From the NCBI GenBank assembly GCA_038380795.1, contig CM076266.1:44538425-44602424 (forward strand): a stretch of 64,000 nucleotides of DNA, in the 5' to 3' direction. Made by a program: the position numbers and the translations under genes. Under the pieces are notes generated by a model, which saw only the letters and a program-made list of their open reading frames with translations, searched no databases and was not told the origin of the DNA. Source of the DNA: Pyrocephalus nanus. Lineage: Eukaryota > Chordata > Aves > Passeriformes > Tyrannidae. Shown here piece after piece: positions 1 through 14,400 of this stretch. How positions within the stretch are numbered: the first letter of the stretch is position 1; every line of letters starts with the position of its first letter.

Positions 1-978
1 TTTGTTGCTGTAGACACTGTAGTTCTTTATTTTTGAAATTATATCAGCCTTTTGTGTCAGACTTACTAAACCATTTGCTCATAATTTGGCTGATCTCTTC
101 AGTTTAGAAAAAACCTTCACACAAACAACAATTGAAGATACATGGAAATGCATTTTTAAAGTAATATTTATTATAATTATTATAATTAAATTAAGAAGCA
201 TGTCTTTAAACAAAGAATCAGTTCTTACACGTATGTGTTTGACAACTCTCTGGTTTAGTTTGTGTTCTGGTAGAAATGAAAGAGTTATATGTAGCATTTT
301 ATAAAAAATATCTGTATAATACTAACCTGCTTGAATACTGATATAAAAAAAAAAAAGACTGTGAAAAGAAACAAACCCTTGCCAAAGTTAAAAATATTCC
401 AATCAGATAGAAACCATAGGAAGTTACTACATGAGAAACTATTTTTGAATCCATTCAATTTGATTAGGCTGTTCTGACTATATGTAGTCTGGCTTTTTCA
501 ACATTCCATCCTGAAAGCGGGAAAGGGGGTTGCTCTTGGCTACTAGCAATGACCTCACAGGTGACACACTGTATAACGGCCCATCAGTTTCTCCATCCCA
601 AAATGAGTTTGGGTAGTCTTAAGGAAATTTTTAAATGTATTCAAAGGAATATTGTGATGCTTATTACTGAAAATTTGTTCATAAGACTTCCTGGTTTTAT
701 TTCCATGCCTTTGTTTTTCTCACAATGTAGTCTTTTTATTCTTCTATTTTATTTTGGTGGGGAGTTGGAGCAGGAATGTAGTGTTTATAAGCTGATTTCA
801 TTTGGTAATCCATCCTTATTGGAAGATATTATGACAAAAAAACAAACAATATGTTTGAGAAATGGCAACCCAGCAATCTAGGCAAGATTTATTAGATGAG
901 ATGGATCTGGCCAGATAGATAAAAAAATGCTTCGCTTTGCGTTTTAAAGTTGAATTGTTATTTTCATGGACTTTTCAG
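1..978 (+). other. Intron upstream of the first visible exon (3' part)
   Basis: This is the end of an intron whose start lies outside the window. It is AT-rich, with an (ATTATA)-like stretch near 165-190 and an A12 run near 345. It ends in TTTTCAG at 978. Short open frames here have no recognisable family features. No repeat or second gene was recognised. Confidence 0.7.
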
Positions 979-1182
979 GCTTTAAACTGAGGAAACGTCG
1001 CATCACCAATGAGCCTACAGGAGGAACAGGAAACTGCCCTCACCTGCTGGAAGCCATCCCATGTGAAGAGCCCTCATGCTATGACTGGAAAATCATAGGG
1101 CTGGAGGAATGCATTCCAGACAATGAAAAGCCATGTGGCCCTGGTACACAGGTTCCTGTTGTCGTCTGTGTCAACAGTGATG
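979..1182 (+). CDS. THSD7A: THSD7A exon A: end of one TSP1 repeat and start of the next
   Basis: Coding exon of 204 nt. It enters at phase 1: the first codon base comes from the previous exon and bases 979-980 finish it. It leaves at phase 1, where the last G at 1182 starts a glycine codon completed at 22789. The acceptor is TTTTCAG and the donor is GTAAGA. The first half contains TGGTGNCPHLLEAIPC and CEEPSC, the last cysteines of a TSP1 repeat. The second half starts the next repeat at YDWK and has CGPGTQ followed by CVNSDG. A basic run, RKRR, sits near the exon start. Identification as THSD7A rests on recalled similarity around NCPHLLEAIPCEEP. The in-frame methionine at 966 is intronic and is not a start. 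Confidence 0.95.
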
Positions 1183-2426
1183 GTAAGATGCTTTTTTCTG
1201 CAGTGCACACCAACTAGAGTGAAGGTACTAATACGTAGTCCAAAAGGGTAGCAGTATTTGTTCTCAGCTTTCTTAATCCTTAAAACAAAGAGTTCTGGAA
1301 TAGAAATAAATGTCCTTTAGTATTGGTTAGGAAGGGTAAGACCTCTAGTTGCTCTAGGATCAAGACCCTTCATCTACACACTGTAAGTCTTCAAAGATAA
1401 ATGAGGAGACTTTGAGAAAATTAAAATAAAACAGCTATTGTTCATCAGTAGATCAGACTCATGCCTGCAGTGGCGTGACTGAATTCCCTGATGTAATTCC
1501 ACTAACAAAGCTGATCCTCTCAGTCCAGGGACAAATAAAGTGTGAGTAAACTAAGACGTATTGCAGTAAGTATAGCTGGAAGAAAAATAATAATGTGTTT
1601 ATTAAAAAGCACGGTTTGATGTGTGTTATGGAGCTGGGTTGACAATCTGAGCTGTCTCGCTTCTACAAAAGGTCAAAAAATACCACCATTATTCAGTTAT
1701 CTTCTGTGGGAGAAAACAGATTTTGCATGACATAGTCACAAAAGCCAATTTTGAAAGCTGCTTACAGAATGCTTTAATCTACAGAAGATTCATGAATTAT
1801 TGTTGCAAGAATATTCCTTATTCATTAGTGATATTATAGTCTAGAGTAGCATATAAATTAAAACAATTTTACTGACTACAGTGTAATATGGTAATAGGCT
1901 TCTAACTCCCTACAGAGGATTAAGTAAGAGGACATGTCAGATGAGTGTTAACAGCTGCACAAAATGTTTTGAAATTAAATTGATCAGAAGTAATAAGAAC
2001 TGATTATAGAGATATTTAAATCTTAGGATTTCATGCTGAAGAATTTGGGTCATAATTGAGTTTTGGGGCTTAAATTGAAAAGCTTAGATTTAGAGTGTAA
2101 GCTTTATTTTTCTGCATACACCTAAGGGAACTGGTAACCATTTTTACAGCTCAGAAAGAGATTAGACTAAAGTTACAATACTGAATATACTATATTTTTG
2201 TCCTTATCTCAAAAAATTTCCCTTTGCAATATAATAATTTCTTGGCAAAAACACTGAAACTATTTGCATTTTTGGTTGAAAAATGACCTTTTCCTTATAA
2301 ATTAAAGAGTTTCCTGAATAATTGTTATTTTTTTCTCCCTTTTTTTAATAGCAAGAAAACCTGATCCGTAAAACAAAAAGAAAAATGTTTGTTTTGGTTT
2401 GTTTTTTTGGTTAGTTTGGTTTACTC

Positions 2427-2447
2427 TTTTTTTTTTTGGGGGGGGGG
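2427..2447. repeat. T11G10 homopolymer junction
   Basis: A run of eleven T is followed directly by ten G, inside a wider T/G-rich segment from about 2385. It is a simple low-complexity tract and prone to length change and sequencing error. Confidence 0.9.
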
Positions 2448-5400
2448 TTATTTTCTCATGTGTTACCTAATTGCTTACTAAATTGTAATATAGCAATTTA
2501 TATTGACTATAACTTATTGCATATTTGGAACATGCAATTGAGCCACTAAACTTTGAGATATCTTTTAAGTATATGGCATTTTTGGTTGAAAACTCACAGG
2601 GTTTGCTCTCTGCACTACATGGGCTTTGTTTTTGGCCAAATTTGACTTTGAAGACTTGTGATAGGCTTTAACTCACATTATAATCTTTCTCTCTCTGTCT
2701 TTCTGAATTATATGGCATTATACATTGCCTATGTCAGCTGTCTTCCCCAGAAGCAGTGAGAAGTCAGGCTTTGGCCATATGCCTGTCAGTGTTTAAAGTT
2801 AAAGAGTTGTGGGCATAGTTTCAAAGAAAGGAGAAAACAAATTGCAGTTATGGCTTGTTTTGCAAAGATCCAATCACCCACAAAGATACATGTTCACTAT
2901 CTTTCAGCAGAGTGCAAAAGCAATGAAGAGTAATGTAGTGGATTGCCCCAGCTCTTCTTTAAACCCTTCTCTTAGTAAACAATATTCTGAGTACTTTACT
3001 AGTAATACCAGGTGTCTTTTGCTTAGGTCTCTCCTAAGATTTGCATGATGCTGTAGAAGCAAAGCACAAAGTAAGCACCCACAAACCTCAGCATTCTCTC
3101 CCTCCAGATTGTCTCTTCTCAAGCATCTCCTTACTTTGTCTCCCACAGCACCAACCCCCTAAAAAACCTGTAGGCAACTCTTAAATACTTCTCTAAATAT
3201 GCACTGCCACCTCTTCCCAGTTCAGTTCCCATCTAGTACTTTGGCGTCCTACCCCTGCAGTCAACAGAACAACCATGGTATCCATCACCAAACACTTGTT
3301 GCAGATGTCTGAATTCTGCTCTGCAAAATACAAGAGAGCAACACTTTGCATTCAGGCAGGTTTTGCTTCAGGCCTTACGTCTGCAGGGTAGTTTGCAGTA
3401 AAATAAAGTTTGGAGAATGCTACTCTTTCATTGTCTGAACATCATGGCTTAAATTACTCATCACAAGAAATTTGTGATATTCAGTGTTCTTTGAGCATTT
3501 TTTTGGAGAAGACTGCATTGACTGTCATTTAAAGACTCTGCTTCAATTAACAGGATACATAATTTATGTAACTATCATGCTATAATTTTGATCTAAATAG
3601 CACACAGGGAATTTCATTCAGTTTTCCACATAAAAATGATTCTGAAGGGAAACAGCATGGGGAAAGCATTAATTATTGCTTAAATTTGCTATGTTACTAA
3701 AACTGAACTAATCTTTGCTTAACAATGTTCTCTTCAGTCCCTTCAAGAGTTTTTTTATTAGAAGTATTAATGAGCCTATCTTAAAGTGCCTGGATAGGAA
3801 AGTTTGGATTGAAGGGACTAAGTGTATTAAAATAAAAGTGTATTTTCCCCTTGGCTTCTGCTTTATAAAATGAAAAAGGCTGGTGGTACATATTTCAGAG
3901 TAAGCACTGTACTCTAAAGGTACTGCTTTAATGTGAATTAAATGCTGTACTGATTAGTATCTTCTCTTCCTGTGCACTCTTCCATCATTCTATATGTTTG
4001 AAGCATAATTAGTTGGGATAAGGTGTCTTGACCTGGATGTTTTACTTCACAATTAGAATCAAGCAACAGCGTTTGTGAGATTGTTTCATATAATTGGAAT
4101 GAGCATCTCTCTTCAATTTGGTGTATAGATAAGAGTCATTACAGCCTTTGAGACAATAGCAAACAATAGATTATCCTCCTGTCTCATTGCCGGAGGCCTG
4201 TGATTGTCATTCTCTTTCCACAGCGGATGGCAGTAATCAGAATTTTCATTCAGGCTGAAAAAAATATGACAGCCAGTACCCCAGGTTGTCATTGCAGAGG
4301 CTATAATGAACTTTGATGTATTTTATTATATAAAAGGAACTTCAGTCTTTTACTGTGGAAAGAGCCTTTTCAGAATAATTTTCCAGGAAATTTCACAAAG
4401 GAGCTCCTTTAGGTGTAAAGAACACCTTTCAGTTGTGGCAACTCACAGACTGGACAGAAACTGATCAGAATTCCTCCTTTGTATAACTAATTTTAATAAG
4501 CAAAGATCTGTTGCTAGTGTTCCATTCTACAGATTAACTTTGAATAATGATAAAATGGCTTTTTAAAATTAATTGTTATCCATCTTTTTTATATATACAA
4601 GGCATACTTGCACACATACAGGTATGTACATATTATCTCTTATAAGTATTTCAGCACAGTTCAGGAGAGTGTTTTTAGTACAGATGAATTTGCTCTGTTT
4701 CTCTATAGCTATGACAATCTATGAAGAATACATTTTCAAAAATCTTTCTGTATTATTTGAAGTCTAAAGTGAGAAAGCTGGCCACTTCCACACTCCGTTA
4801 AAAGACACATTAGTGCCAATCACATGTAAATAGGGCAAACTAATTTCTGACATAAAAGTCCGCAAAATTAACTACTACTGAAAATACCTGTGAAATGCTC
4901 ATTTCGTTCCTTTTTGGGCCTGAAACAGTAGCAGCGGCTGTAGTGTCACTAGTGGGCTTCTGATCCTCAATCAGCTGAATTGACTTGCTCATTTTGTAAG
5001 AATGTGTAAATAATAAATTGGTTTACAGCCTTTATAATATACTGAGCTTTGTGCCACTGTGTGTGCTACTCTGAATAAAACAGATCTCACTTTTGAAGGG
5101 AATTTTCTTCTGGATCTTGGTCAAGCTCACTAACTGTTGGGTTACAGCTAGCTCGACAGGGGATGGACAGGAGTGGATGCACTGCCATCTTCTGTATCCC
5201 AGCTGTGAGAGAGACTTGCCTTAGAAGAGGGAACCATGGCAACAGCAAGGCTCTCCATGTATATGTAAATTCCTACAACTCTTTGAAGTAGAAAAATTGT
5301 TCCTGAAGTTGTCTGGACGGAGGTGCGTGCTGATGTAGCTGAGTGCCACGAGCTCTTTTCTGGCACCTGGATGGATGTGGGTGACACGGGTCTGGTCTCC

Positions 5401-8400
5401 CTGAAACTGAAGTGCAAATTCAAACCACCACTGCCATTAGTATATTCTCATGTAAACGGGTGGGTTATACTGGTTTTGCAATTTTGGGGGATAAAGCAGT
5501 GGTGTCAGTAGTTAATTAGAAGATATAGAAGGTAGACTAGTCTGTTTTGTTCAGACACATTTCAAAACAATTAGTTTAGCTACTTTGTCTGGAGCTGAAG
5601 CACTGTACTGACCAAAATGGAAGAGAGCACATTTCCAGGGTATATTTCATTTATTCTGTGTTTATTCTTGTCTACTGAAACTGGCTGAAAACTCCGTACT
5701 TCAGCCATATGAATATCCTATATGTTTTATTTGCCTTATTGTGTTTATTTGGATTTAGAAATATTTGTATTTCTGAAATATTTCTTCCCTTCTTTTTGTT
5801 GAATTTTACTTTGAAGTAAATCTTACAAAATTTCTTCATGAATTTTAAATTTTCTTCTGTTATTCCCTAATAAATATCTCTATTTTCTGTATTAAATTTG
5901 CTTATGGCTTTATATCATCTTACAATAGGTAGCTAATGAAACATATAGAATACATTTCAGGAAAACTGAAGATTGGCTGGTGCAACAACTTTTACTTGAA
6001 GTATTTTGGCTGTTTTAGGAATTGGTTCTTTCAGTATACTTATGGCTTGCATCAAATATACACTAAATGAGTAGCTGCTGGTCTTCATTTATTTTCAAAA
6101 TGGGAAACAGTAAAAGAATCAATCAGTCTGGGCATAAGTATTTTATAGGTGTGCCCAAATATAAAGAATCTACTTTTTCTGCCGTTTTTATTGTGTGGTT
6201 GTATGCACTGAATGAAGAAACCATCGGACTGGTTGGATTTTTTGATGAGTATTTAGGATAGAAAATACTACTTTGTGTCACTTTATGACTGAGTTCTGTA
6301 AAAAGAACAAAGAGCCAGATTCAAATTCAGATTACATTGAATTAATCAGTTAATCGTATTAAAAAAACCCAGACCAAAATCTGGTCAATGCTCAGCAGTC
6401 AATTAGTAGAAAAATACAGTAGCTAATGACAGTTTCTTTCAGCTCATATTGCCTTACACTCAGAGGAACTTGGTTATATGGGCATTAGTCATCATTTCCT
6501 GATATTTATTACCTAGCTTATATTATAACAGAATTGCTTTAAACTGTTCTTTGCTGTCGAGAGCTTTTTGGATGACCATCTGAGGGATTTAAATCGAATG
6601 TAATATGTATAGTTTTTTCTTCACTGTAAACACATAGGTTATGAAATTTAAAACCAAGTCTTTCCATTCTTTAATTTTTCTGCTTACATAAAAATATATT
6701 TAATTAGTTTCTTAGAAGTTTGGTGTATGTAAACATTTCTTACTGAGAGTAAAATACAGTGAGTTTAAAGAATTCACTGTATATTGACACTCAGAGTACT
6801 GGATTTTTAAGGCTTTTAATTTTTTTACAAGGTTTGCTCTATTTAATGTAAAGGAATGTTAGGAGAAAAACTAGTGCAAAGTACTGCTTAAAATATCTCA
6901 TTCAAATCTCAGAAAGTTTGATAATTGATATTTCTTCTGTCAATAAAAGGTCACTTTTAATTGGTAACTCCAATTCCTTTTAGTCTCTCATCTTGACATT
7001 AGGAGTGTGGACATGTCACTATTGAGTTTTGTAGAAGAATGAGTGCTTTTAGTGTTTATGTAACATGAAGTGAATAAATTATATGGAATGAATTAAATAC
7101 ATCGCTTTCTTTCTCCATGTCTTTAACAGTTGCCCTATAATTTGATGTGATGATTTCAATTAAAGTGATAAGTAGAATGTAACTATGTTTCATCTGCATA
7201 GTTCAGTAAACAATTATCCCTTATAACAATGCAATGTTTCCAATTTATCATATATTTTTGAAGATAGAATTGCACTTGGTATGGACAATACCTACAGAGA
7301 CATTAATGTCCATAAATAATATAATTAAGTGGAAAATGGGTGGGCCAGCTTAATTACCAAAATCTTTTTCTCATGTCATAGATCATAACTTGGCTGTCTG
7401 GTCAGATGAGTTTGGTGTGTTTTGCCTGTTTACTTCTAAAATGTATTATTACGCCCTTGCAGAGAGGCTGCACTGGTGTAAGATTTGTTGGACTTCTAGG
7501 AGCAGAAGTTGATGTAGTGGGAAGTGCGAAAATGTAACAGAGAGTGCAATTACATGTTTTATATTATGCATACTCTTAGTAACTTGCCTTTGTTTTTCAT
7601 GGCACAGCCAGTACGATCCTGCAGTAACTGCTTGTGGATAAATTAAGAGGGGGGATTTCGCATACATTTTGATTTAAGTAGCATTCTGCAATGCAGGAAC
7701 CCAGTTCTGATTAGACTCCAAGCTTTATCATGGTAACAACTCAGAGGGGAATAATTGTAGATACATTTAAAAAAAAAATTAGGTTATTTTAGGAAGGTCA
7801 GTTTAATGCTTTACAAGATTTCCATTTGTTACTTCAAATTATCCTGTTATGAAATAAGAAAGAGAAATGATGTATGGAATTATGGATGGATTGTAAAACT
7901 GGATTTATAGACCCAGTACTGAACTTTGGATTTGGATTTTTTTGTATGTCAACGTGTTAACTCCCTAGAACAGACGCAGAAAATACTTGAAATATTTTTA
8001 CAAAACATATTCAGAAGAGATAATATTACATCTAATACTGTTATATATAAAAATAATGCTACATATCATGTTACACAGTACTAGTCATTAGTCTTTATGA
8101 TAAAATGTTCTGAGACAGTATCATTTCATTAGATTTGATGGGAGTCAGTTTTCCATCTGAGACAAAAAGGTTGCACCGGCCTATTTATATTTTCCAACAA
8201 CCTGCATGCTAATGGTACATTTTCTAAATAAATGTTATTAAATTTCAAAGCCATGAAACTAGTGTGTTGATAAATGGGGACAGTTAAAACATAAGCTAGT
8301 CACATTGAGCCAGCATAAATAACAATTTTGCTCTCAGTCCTTCCAGCTTTAAGCAGCTCATTGTCTGACATTTCTAACAGATCATAATTTCTGTTGAGTA

Positions 8401-11400
8401 CTGATTAATGAAAAACCACTCTTACCTGCCAAAAATATTTGATTTCACAAGATAACTGTTCCAGTGACAATTCAGAGCCTTAAGATAATGTGTCATTTTG
8501 CAATTCTTGCAACTCCTGTGTGCTGAACAAAACACTATCTCCACGGAATACTTTAGAAACCTCAAACTAAAATATGCCCAGCCACAATGATTACTTGGAA
8601 TCATGGCAGACAGCTGAGAATGCCAGTCTCTTGAATGTTCCCAATGATCTGTTCCAGATTTTGAGGTGCAGGTATCTGTGGCTCTACGTAGCTGAAACTG
8701 TAGTAGAGGGAAAGGAATAAATTTGTTCCTGGGATTTGATGAAAAGGGGTATGGAAGACAAGATGAAGAAACTAGTTCAGACCAAGCAATGAAGTTAAGA
8801 ACTGGGGAAAGGTGAGATTTTGCACTGGTTTCCAAGACAGTTTACTGAGACCAAGCAAATTTTAGTGTCTCTACATGACAGAGATTAGAAATTAATTTTA
8901 GGAGGGATTTAGTCTGTTAATGGTCAGCCCAAGGGAGGATTTGACAAGCAGCTGGGGAGAATTTGTCAGAGCTGGGTGAAAGGGACAGTGAGGTGGCAGA
9001 CTGGGATTAGTGTCTAGAGAAAATAAGGCTGGATAAGAAGCCAGAGAATGGGGAATAAAGAAGGAAATTCACACCTTCTAAAGCTGGAACACAATGCATT
9101 ATAGTCTGCATCTTCTTTTGCCTCATGAGATCACCAGGCAGAGCAGCATTGTCCAGCATCAGTGAAACACCCATGGCAGAAGTACTATTTTTCATTTGGC
9201 TTCTCTTTTAAACTAGAAAATTGGAAAGAAATATAATTTCAAAATTAAGTATTTTAGGTTGCAAAAGCAAGCCCTCAAACATTAGGAAATTAAAATGGTT
9301 TATTTGGTCCTTATCCGAATGTGTCAGATGGAAGTACTTAATTATTTAATTGTGCTGACATGACATTTTCCGCACAGAACCTGTTACTTATTTGTGATAC
9401 AGATTATACATCTCCTTTGGCAATTAAGTAGGCGTTTTGTAGTAATGAATATCATGTCTTTGATAAAGCTAGCCTTAGTTTTTTCATTCTTCAGGGTTTA
9501 ATTTTGCTCCACTTTTGTTCAGCGTCAGCAAAATATAGTACTAACCCATCACATCTTGAGTGTTCTGAAAATAACACTATATTAGTGGGTGTCTGATAGT
9601 CATGACAGAAAGATCTTAGGAAAAACACCAGTTCTGTTTTAATAACACTTTTAATTAGTATGTGGTAAATAAAACATAGGCTTGTGCCTTGAACAAAAGA
9701 ATAAAAATACCAAATAGCTCCTCATTAAGGAGTTTCCAGTCTGTGAACTGAAGGAGGAAGGGACCCAGTGGAAAAATAATAAGCATGTGATTATGCAATT
9801 AAAAAGCCTGCATTATATGAAGACAACTTTAATTCTGGGATTTACTCTTGTTTGGGTTCTTGACATAGTTTTGGGGGTAATTTATTGATTAACTTTGTAA
9901 ATATTTCCCTAGGAATTATCAGATGTTTGAGTTTAATATTACTGATATTAGACATCATTTACTGGCACTGATATTATTTTATAAATGCCAAATTGGTGCA
10001 TTACTGTTTTCCAGAGAAAAGATATTAAGCAGAAACTATGTAAAATCTCTTGTTCTGAGGGTCTCAGATTTTTTTATTATTATTATTTAAAGAGGGAGAA
10101 AAGAAGAATAACACTAGAAAGAAGCATCTTAAATATTATAGGAGGCTTCTAGAAAACTGGTGATGTCCTTCCAGTAGGGAAAGGGAATTCTATTTCCAGG
10201 ATACAATTTATTTCCTTGAGTAGGTGTAAATCTACAGTGAAATCTGATTTCTGTGACTTTAGGACATTACCTTGTGTAACTTATTAACAAAGTAAGAAAG
10301 TTGTAATGTCCCTCTACATTGCAGATGTGCTCCTGTTATTTCTGGTTTAGGTGTGACAATGTTATTATATTTCCTTAATTTAGCATTTATAAGATGTAAT
10401 GGTATTTACCTCTGGCTGTTTTCCATCCATCTCTTTTTCTAAATCCATGTGCTGAGAGGCTTGGAGAATGGAAAAGTCAAAAGGGATGGGTTAGTTTTAG
10501 TCTTCTGGAATCAGTTATGAAAATATTTCCAAAAGAGAAGATTAATTCACCTCTGAGCTCCCTAAAGGCATGCTGTGCCTTCTACTTGTAATGATGAGAA
10601 GATACTCTTTGCAAGATGCATAAAAAGATGTTCTCCAAAGACTGCATTTTATCTGCCAGTGGTAGGACACAGACAGAAGCATCCATGAAATTAATTTTAA
10701 AACCATTTCTCAGAAATATGTAAACATGACAGTGGCAGTGATCTCTCTTACACCTCTTGGGTCCTGTGTTTTAACTGTGATTTAATTGAGCTGTCAGATT
10801 ACATAGAGAGTGACAACTCTTTACTAGCTGCAGCTGGATGAATAATGCAAAGAAAATGTTTGCAGTCATCTTTTCCTATATAAAATAATTTTTCTTACTC
10901 TCTTAACCCCCTTTTTGAGATACATGTATATTTATTTGTGTGGCAAGACATATGACAGATATATATGAATGCACAGTTGTAAACTCACTGCAAATTCACT
11001 ACATATTTGTGAAATACGAGGCAATTGACCAAGTGGAAAAGTCACCTAATATGCTGTCAGGTGCATACCATTAGTCTTTCTTTTCAGCTGTGTATTAAGC
11101 TTTTGCATTAGAGAGAAGAATAGCATTATACTGTTGGTGGCCAAATTCTAGGAAAATACGTGGTGTTGAAACTGCAGTGCTGGAGTGTTTATGAATCAAT
11201 TTATGATGCAACTTTTTGAACCTTTTAGCTTAAATTTATAAATTTATTCACCAAAGGTCATATTTATGCAGAAAATGAGAAGCCTGAAGTTTGTGAAAGT
11301 TTTGGTGTTTCTTGAAAAACAAGGCCATTTAAGGTAACTGCTGAAAATATGCAGATTAGTACCTCAGTGTAGGGAATTTTTGAAAAGATTGTGGTGAGCG

Positions 11401-14400
11401 CTTTCATTCTACTGACGTTAGTGGAACTGTCACATTGTTTTCAAGCTACTGTTTTTCTAGTCTTGCCTATTATTTCCTTTTTATGCTTCTATTCCTGACT
11501 TATATCCTTGAATATTAATCTAGTTCAGACAGCACATCAGAATTATCTTTTCTAATCAAACTGGTTTGATTGACATTGCCCTTCCCGGAGTTGTTCTCCA
11601 CCTAATTTTGAGTTTATTGGAGGGGAGGAGGAAATGCCTAAAATAGCATTTACAATAAAATCCCTGTGAAATCTTTTAAAAGGCCACTCTATTTGTCTAT
11701 ATCAGATGAATTAAAAAATTTTATGAGAATACTCAGCAGTAAAAAAGTAGTACCACAATTTCCAATGAAAAATGTCTGTTTTTCTAAATAAGGAAAAAGA
11801 CATATTGCAATAAAATACATACATTCTGCATTTTCAAATTCATGTAATTAAAATCCTACTGTTAACAATGTTCAAATAACAGTATTTTCCAAAGTCTGTG
11901 AAAGAAATTTCTTTCACTTCTAAAGTGAAATAGAGTTTCTGTAACATTTTATAATCTAATAGAGAAAGTATTTTTAAATTTTTTTTGTCATATTTTTATA
12001 TAATTTTTTCACTGCATGAATTGGGGCTTGATTGGGAAAAGTTTATGAGACAGCCCAGTTGAACTTGGAATCAGCTATATCTTTTTAAGGTGACGTGGTG
12101 CTTTTGACAAGTTTTTTAGAAATGTAGTGTGAATTTTCAAGTGATCTCATCCTTCAGGTTCACACTCTTTTTGTTTCCTTATAGCTCTGTCAGCACTTTT
12201 CTCCTCCTTTCCCCATCCTGCTAAAATGGCCTATTGGTCTGACATATTGATCCCACTTGGTCCCATGACTAATATTGATTTTATTCTCAATAGGACTGTA
12301 GCTTGTCATCAAACTTATTTTTTCTTTCATATCAAGATGACATTTGATTGGCTTATTTGACACTAGAAGGCAACTGTGCTTGGTTATGATCAATACACTT
12401 GTATTCTCTGTTCCTTATCATTCTCAGTAAAACTACATTAGCAAATGAACCATGAAAATGCTTCAACTACCTGTCAAGCAGTAGGAAAATTTTATTCCTG
12501 TTGTCAGGCAGTGTATGGATACTCCACTGTGCTCTTTATTAAAAATACTGGACTTCTATCCCTGTGCTACAAGTCTACTATGACATCAAGTTAAAAGTAT
12601 AGGAGATTTTCAGCTAAAAGCATATCATGTCTCAGTTTTTATTTTGTCTTACGTGCATGGAGACACTTTGAAAAGTCAATCCAAACTAACGGCAAAAATA
12701 ATTAAACTATATTAAATGTGTCTGTGAATCCTCTTAGAGTTAAGGTGGCCTTAATTCTATTTGTCAAGAATTTTCTCTTTTATTCTGAATAAGGATAGCC
12801 ATACAAAATGGGCTATATATTAACATAAAATGTTAATACAATTTAACTAATCTCCTTCAAAGTCTGATTTTAATTAATTTGGATTAATTCTTCAGTATTC
12901 CTATTTAGAATAGGCTTTTTTAGTGATACTCACTTTATCACTAATAATTCAGATACAGCTTTTCATGCTGGTGAATATTCAGTGGTATCTCAAGTAGTGA
13001 AGAATCAAAGAAGGTATCATCTGTAAGAAGAATTTTCCAATAGCCTTTGATGCATAATAAAAAATATGCACGCAGTAACTCACAGGGTTGTGTCAGAGAT
13101 AAAAAGGCTGTGTTACTTTTTAAGCCATAGTGCTATAAGATACCATCTATGTACCTCTGTGTGTATACTGAAGGAACTTGCCTCAAGTATATTTATTTAT
13201 TGATTGATTATTTAACTGGGACCCTAACAGGTAGCCAGGTGACTTCTGTGTGCTGGGGCAAACAGATACTGTGGCTGACATCACCCCTACTACTTAGAAA
13301 ATTATGTAAATAAATACAGGTAGAACTGGAGTGAAAAATATTTTTTGAAATTTTTTGAGTGAAAATATGTAATTTTGGTTTTCAACCTTAGTAAATCTAG
13401 AAAAAAAATTTAGAGAGGAGATAAAGAAGTGAGAGGTAAATTTTCAAAGGATACCACTAAAAGTTAAGATGACAAAAAGAGAACAGCTATTTTTTACTTT
13501 TCTGATTCTTCTTGAGTAAAGAATGCAAGCACAAATAAGAAGGTTACCCTTTAATGGAATTAATTTCCCCAGCGAAATGCCCCAGGTTTCTGTACACTTC
13601 TCTGTAAACATAGTTATGGACTATTTTTTTTCATACTTTTGTTTAATCTGTTCAGATGACACTGCATTTTACATAAAAAAAAATATTATCTGCTTAAAGA
13701 AATACTATTTCTTTACCTGTTTTTATTTGCTTCTTTCAAATTTAGACTGTATCTACATGACTGTAATCCTAATAGATGATTCCAATATAAATGGAGATAC
13801 ACTGTTCTGCTATTGCCAGACATGAAAATGGGATTACTGGAAGCATTAATATTGTATCTGAAGATGTTAGTTCATTATTTTTAACCATTATTTTGAAGTT
13901 ACATCCAAAGAATATGCAAAGATGTTTCCCATCTGAAGCAATTATAGGAGGAAATATCCATCTTTAAAATAGGTTCTTAATTTTTGCATCAGAGTTGTCC
14001 CTTTATTGTTGTCATTATTTGAAGTTATGGAGTGTTACTTTGTCTTTGGTATTCCTGTAACTGTTTTGTATATAGTGCAAAGCTTTACCTGATTCATTGA
14101 GAAATACTGACCTGCATTTTTTAGCAGTGACTTAGTTTTCTTGAAATTTGCTTGTTTGAACTTTGGATGAGCTTAAAGACAGGAAAGAAACTTGTAGCTG
14201 GAACTGTCTTACCTCTGTAGCAGAATAGCTTTCACACTCTTAGCTTTCCTATAAACCACTTGCAAGGGCTTACCTGCATCTGCATTCTTTCTACGCAGCC
14301 GGTCATATGCTGTGTTGTGGGGAAGGTGAGCAAACACATGCTACTCTGTAAGCTATAACTGAGCTGTAGCAGTAACATTTACTGGTTTGGTTACAGAGTA

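Noticed and set aside
8422..8835. 137-codon minus-strand open frame, longest outside repeats
   Set aside because: No recognisable domain, composition like the intron, and no promoter or splice signals that support a gene.
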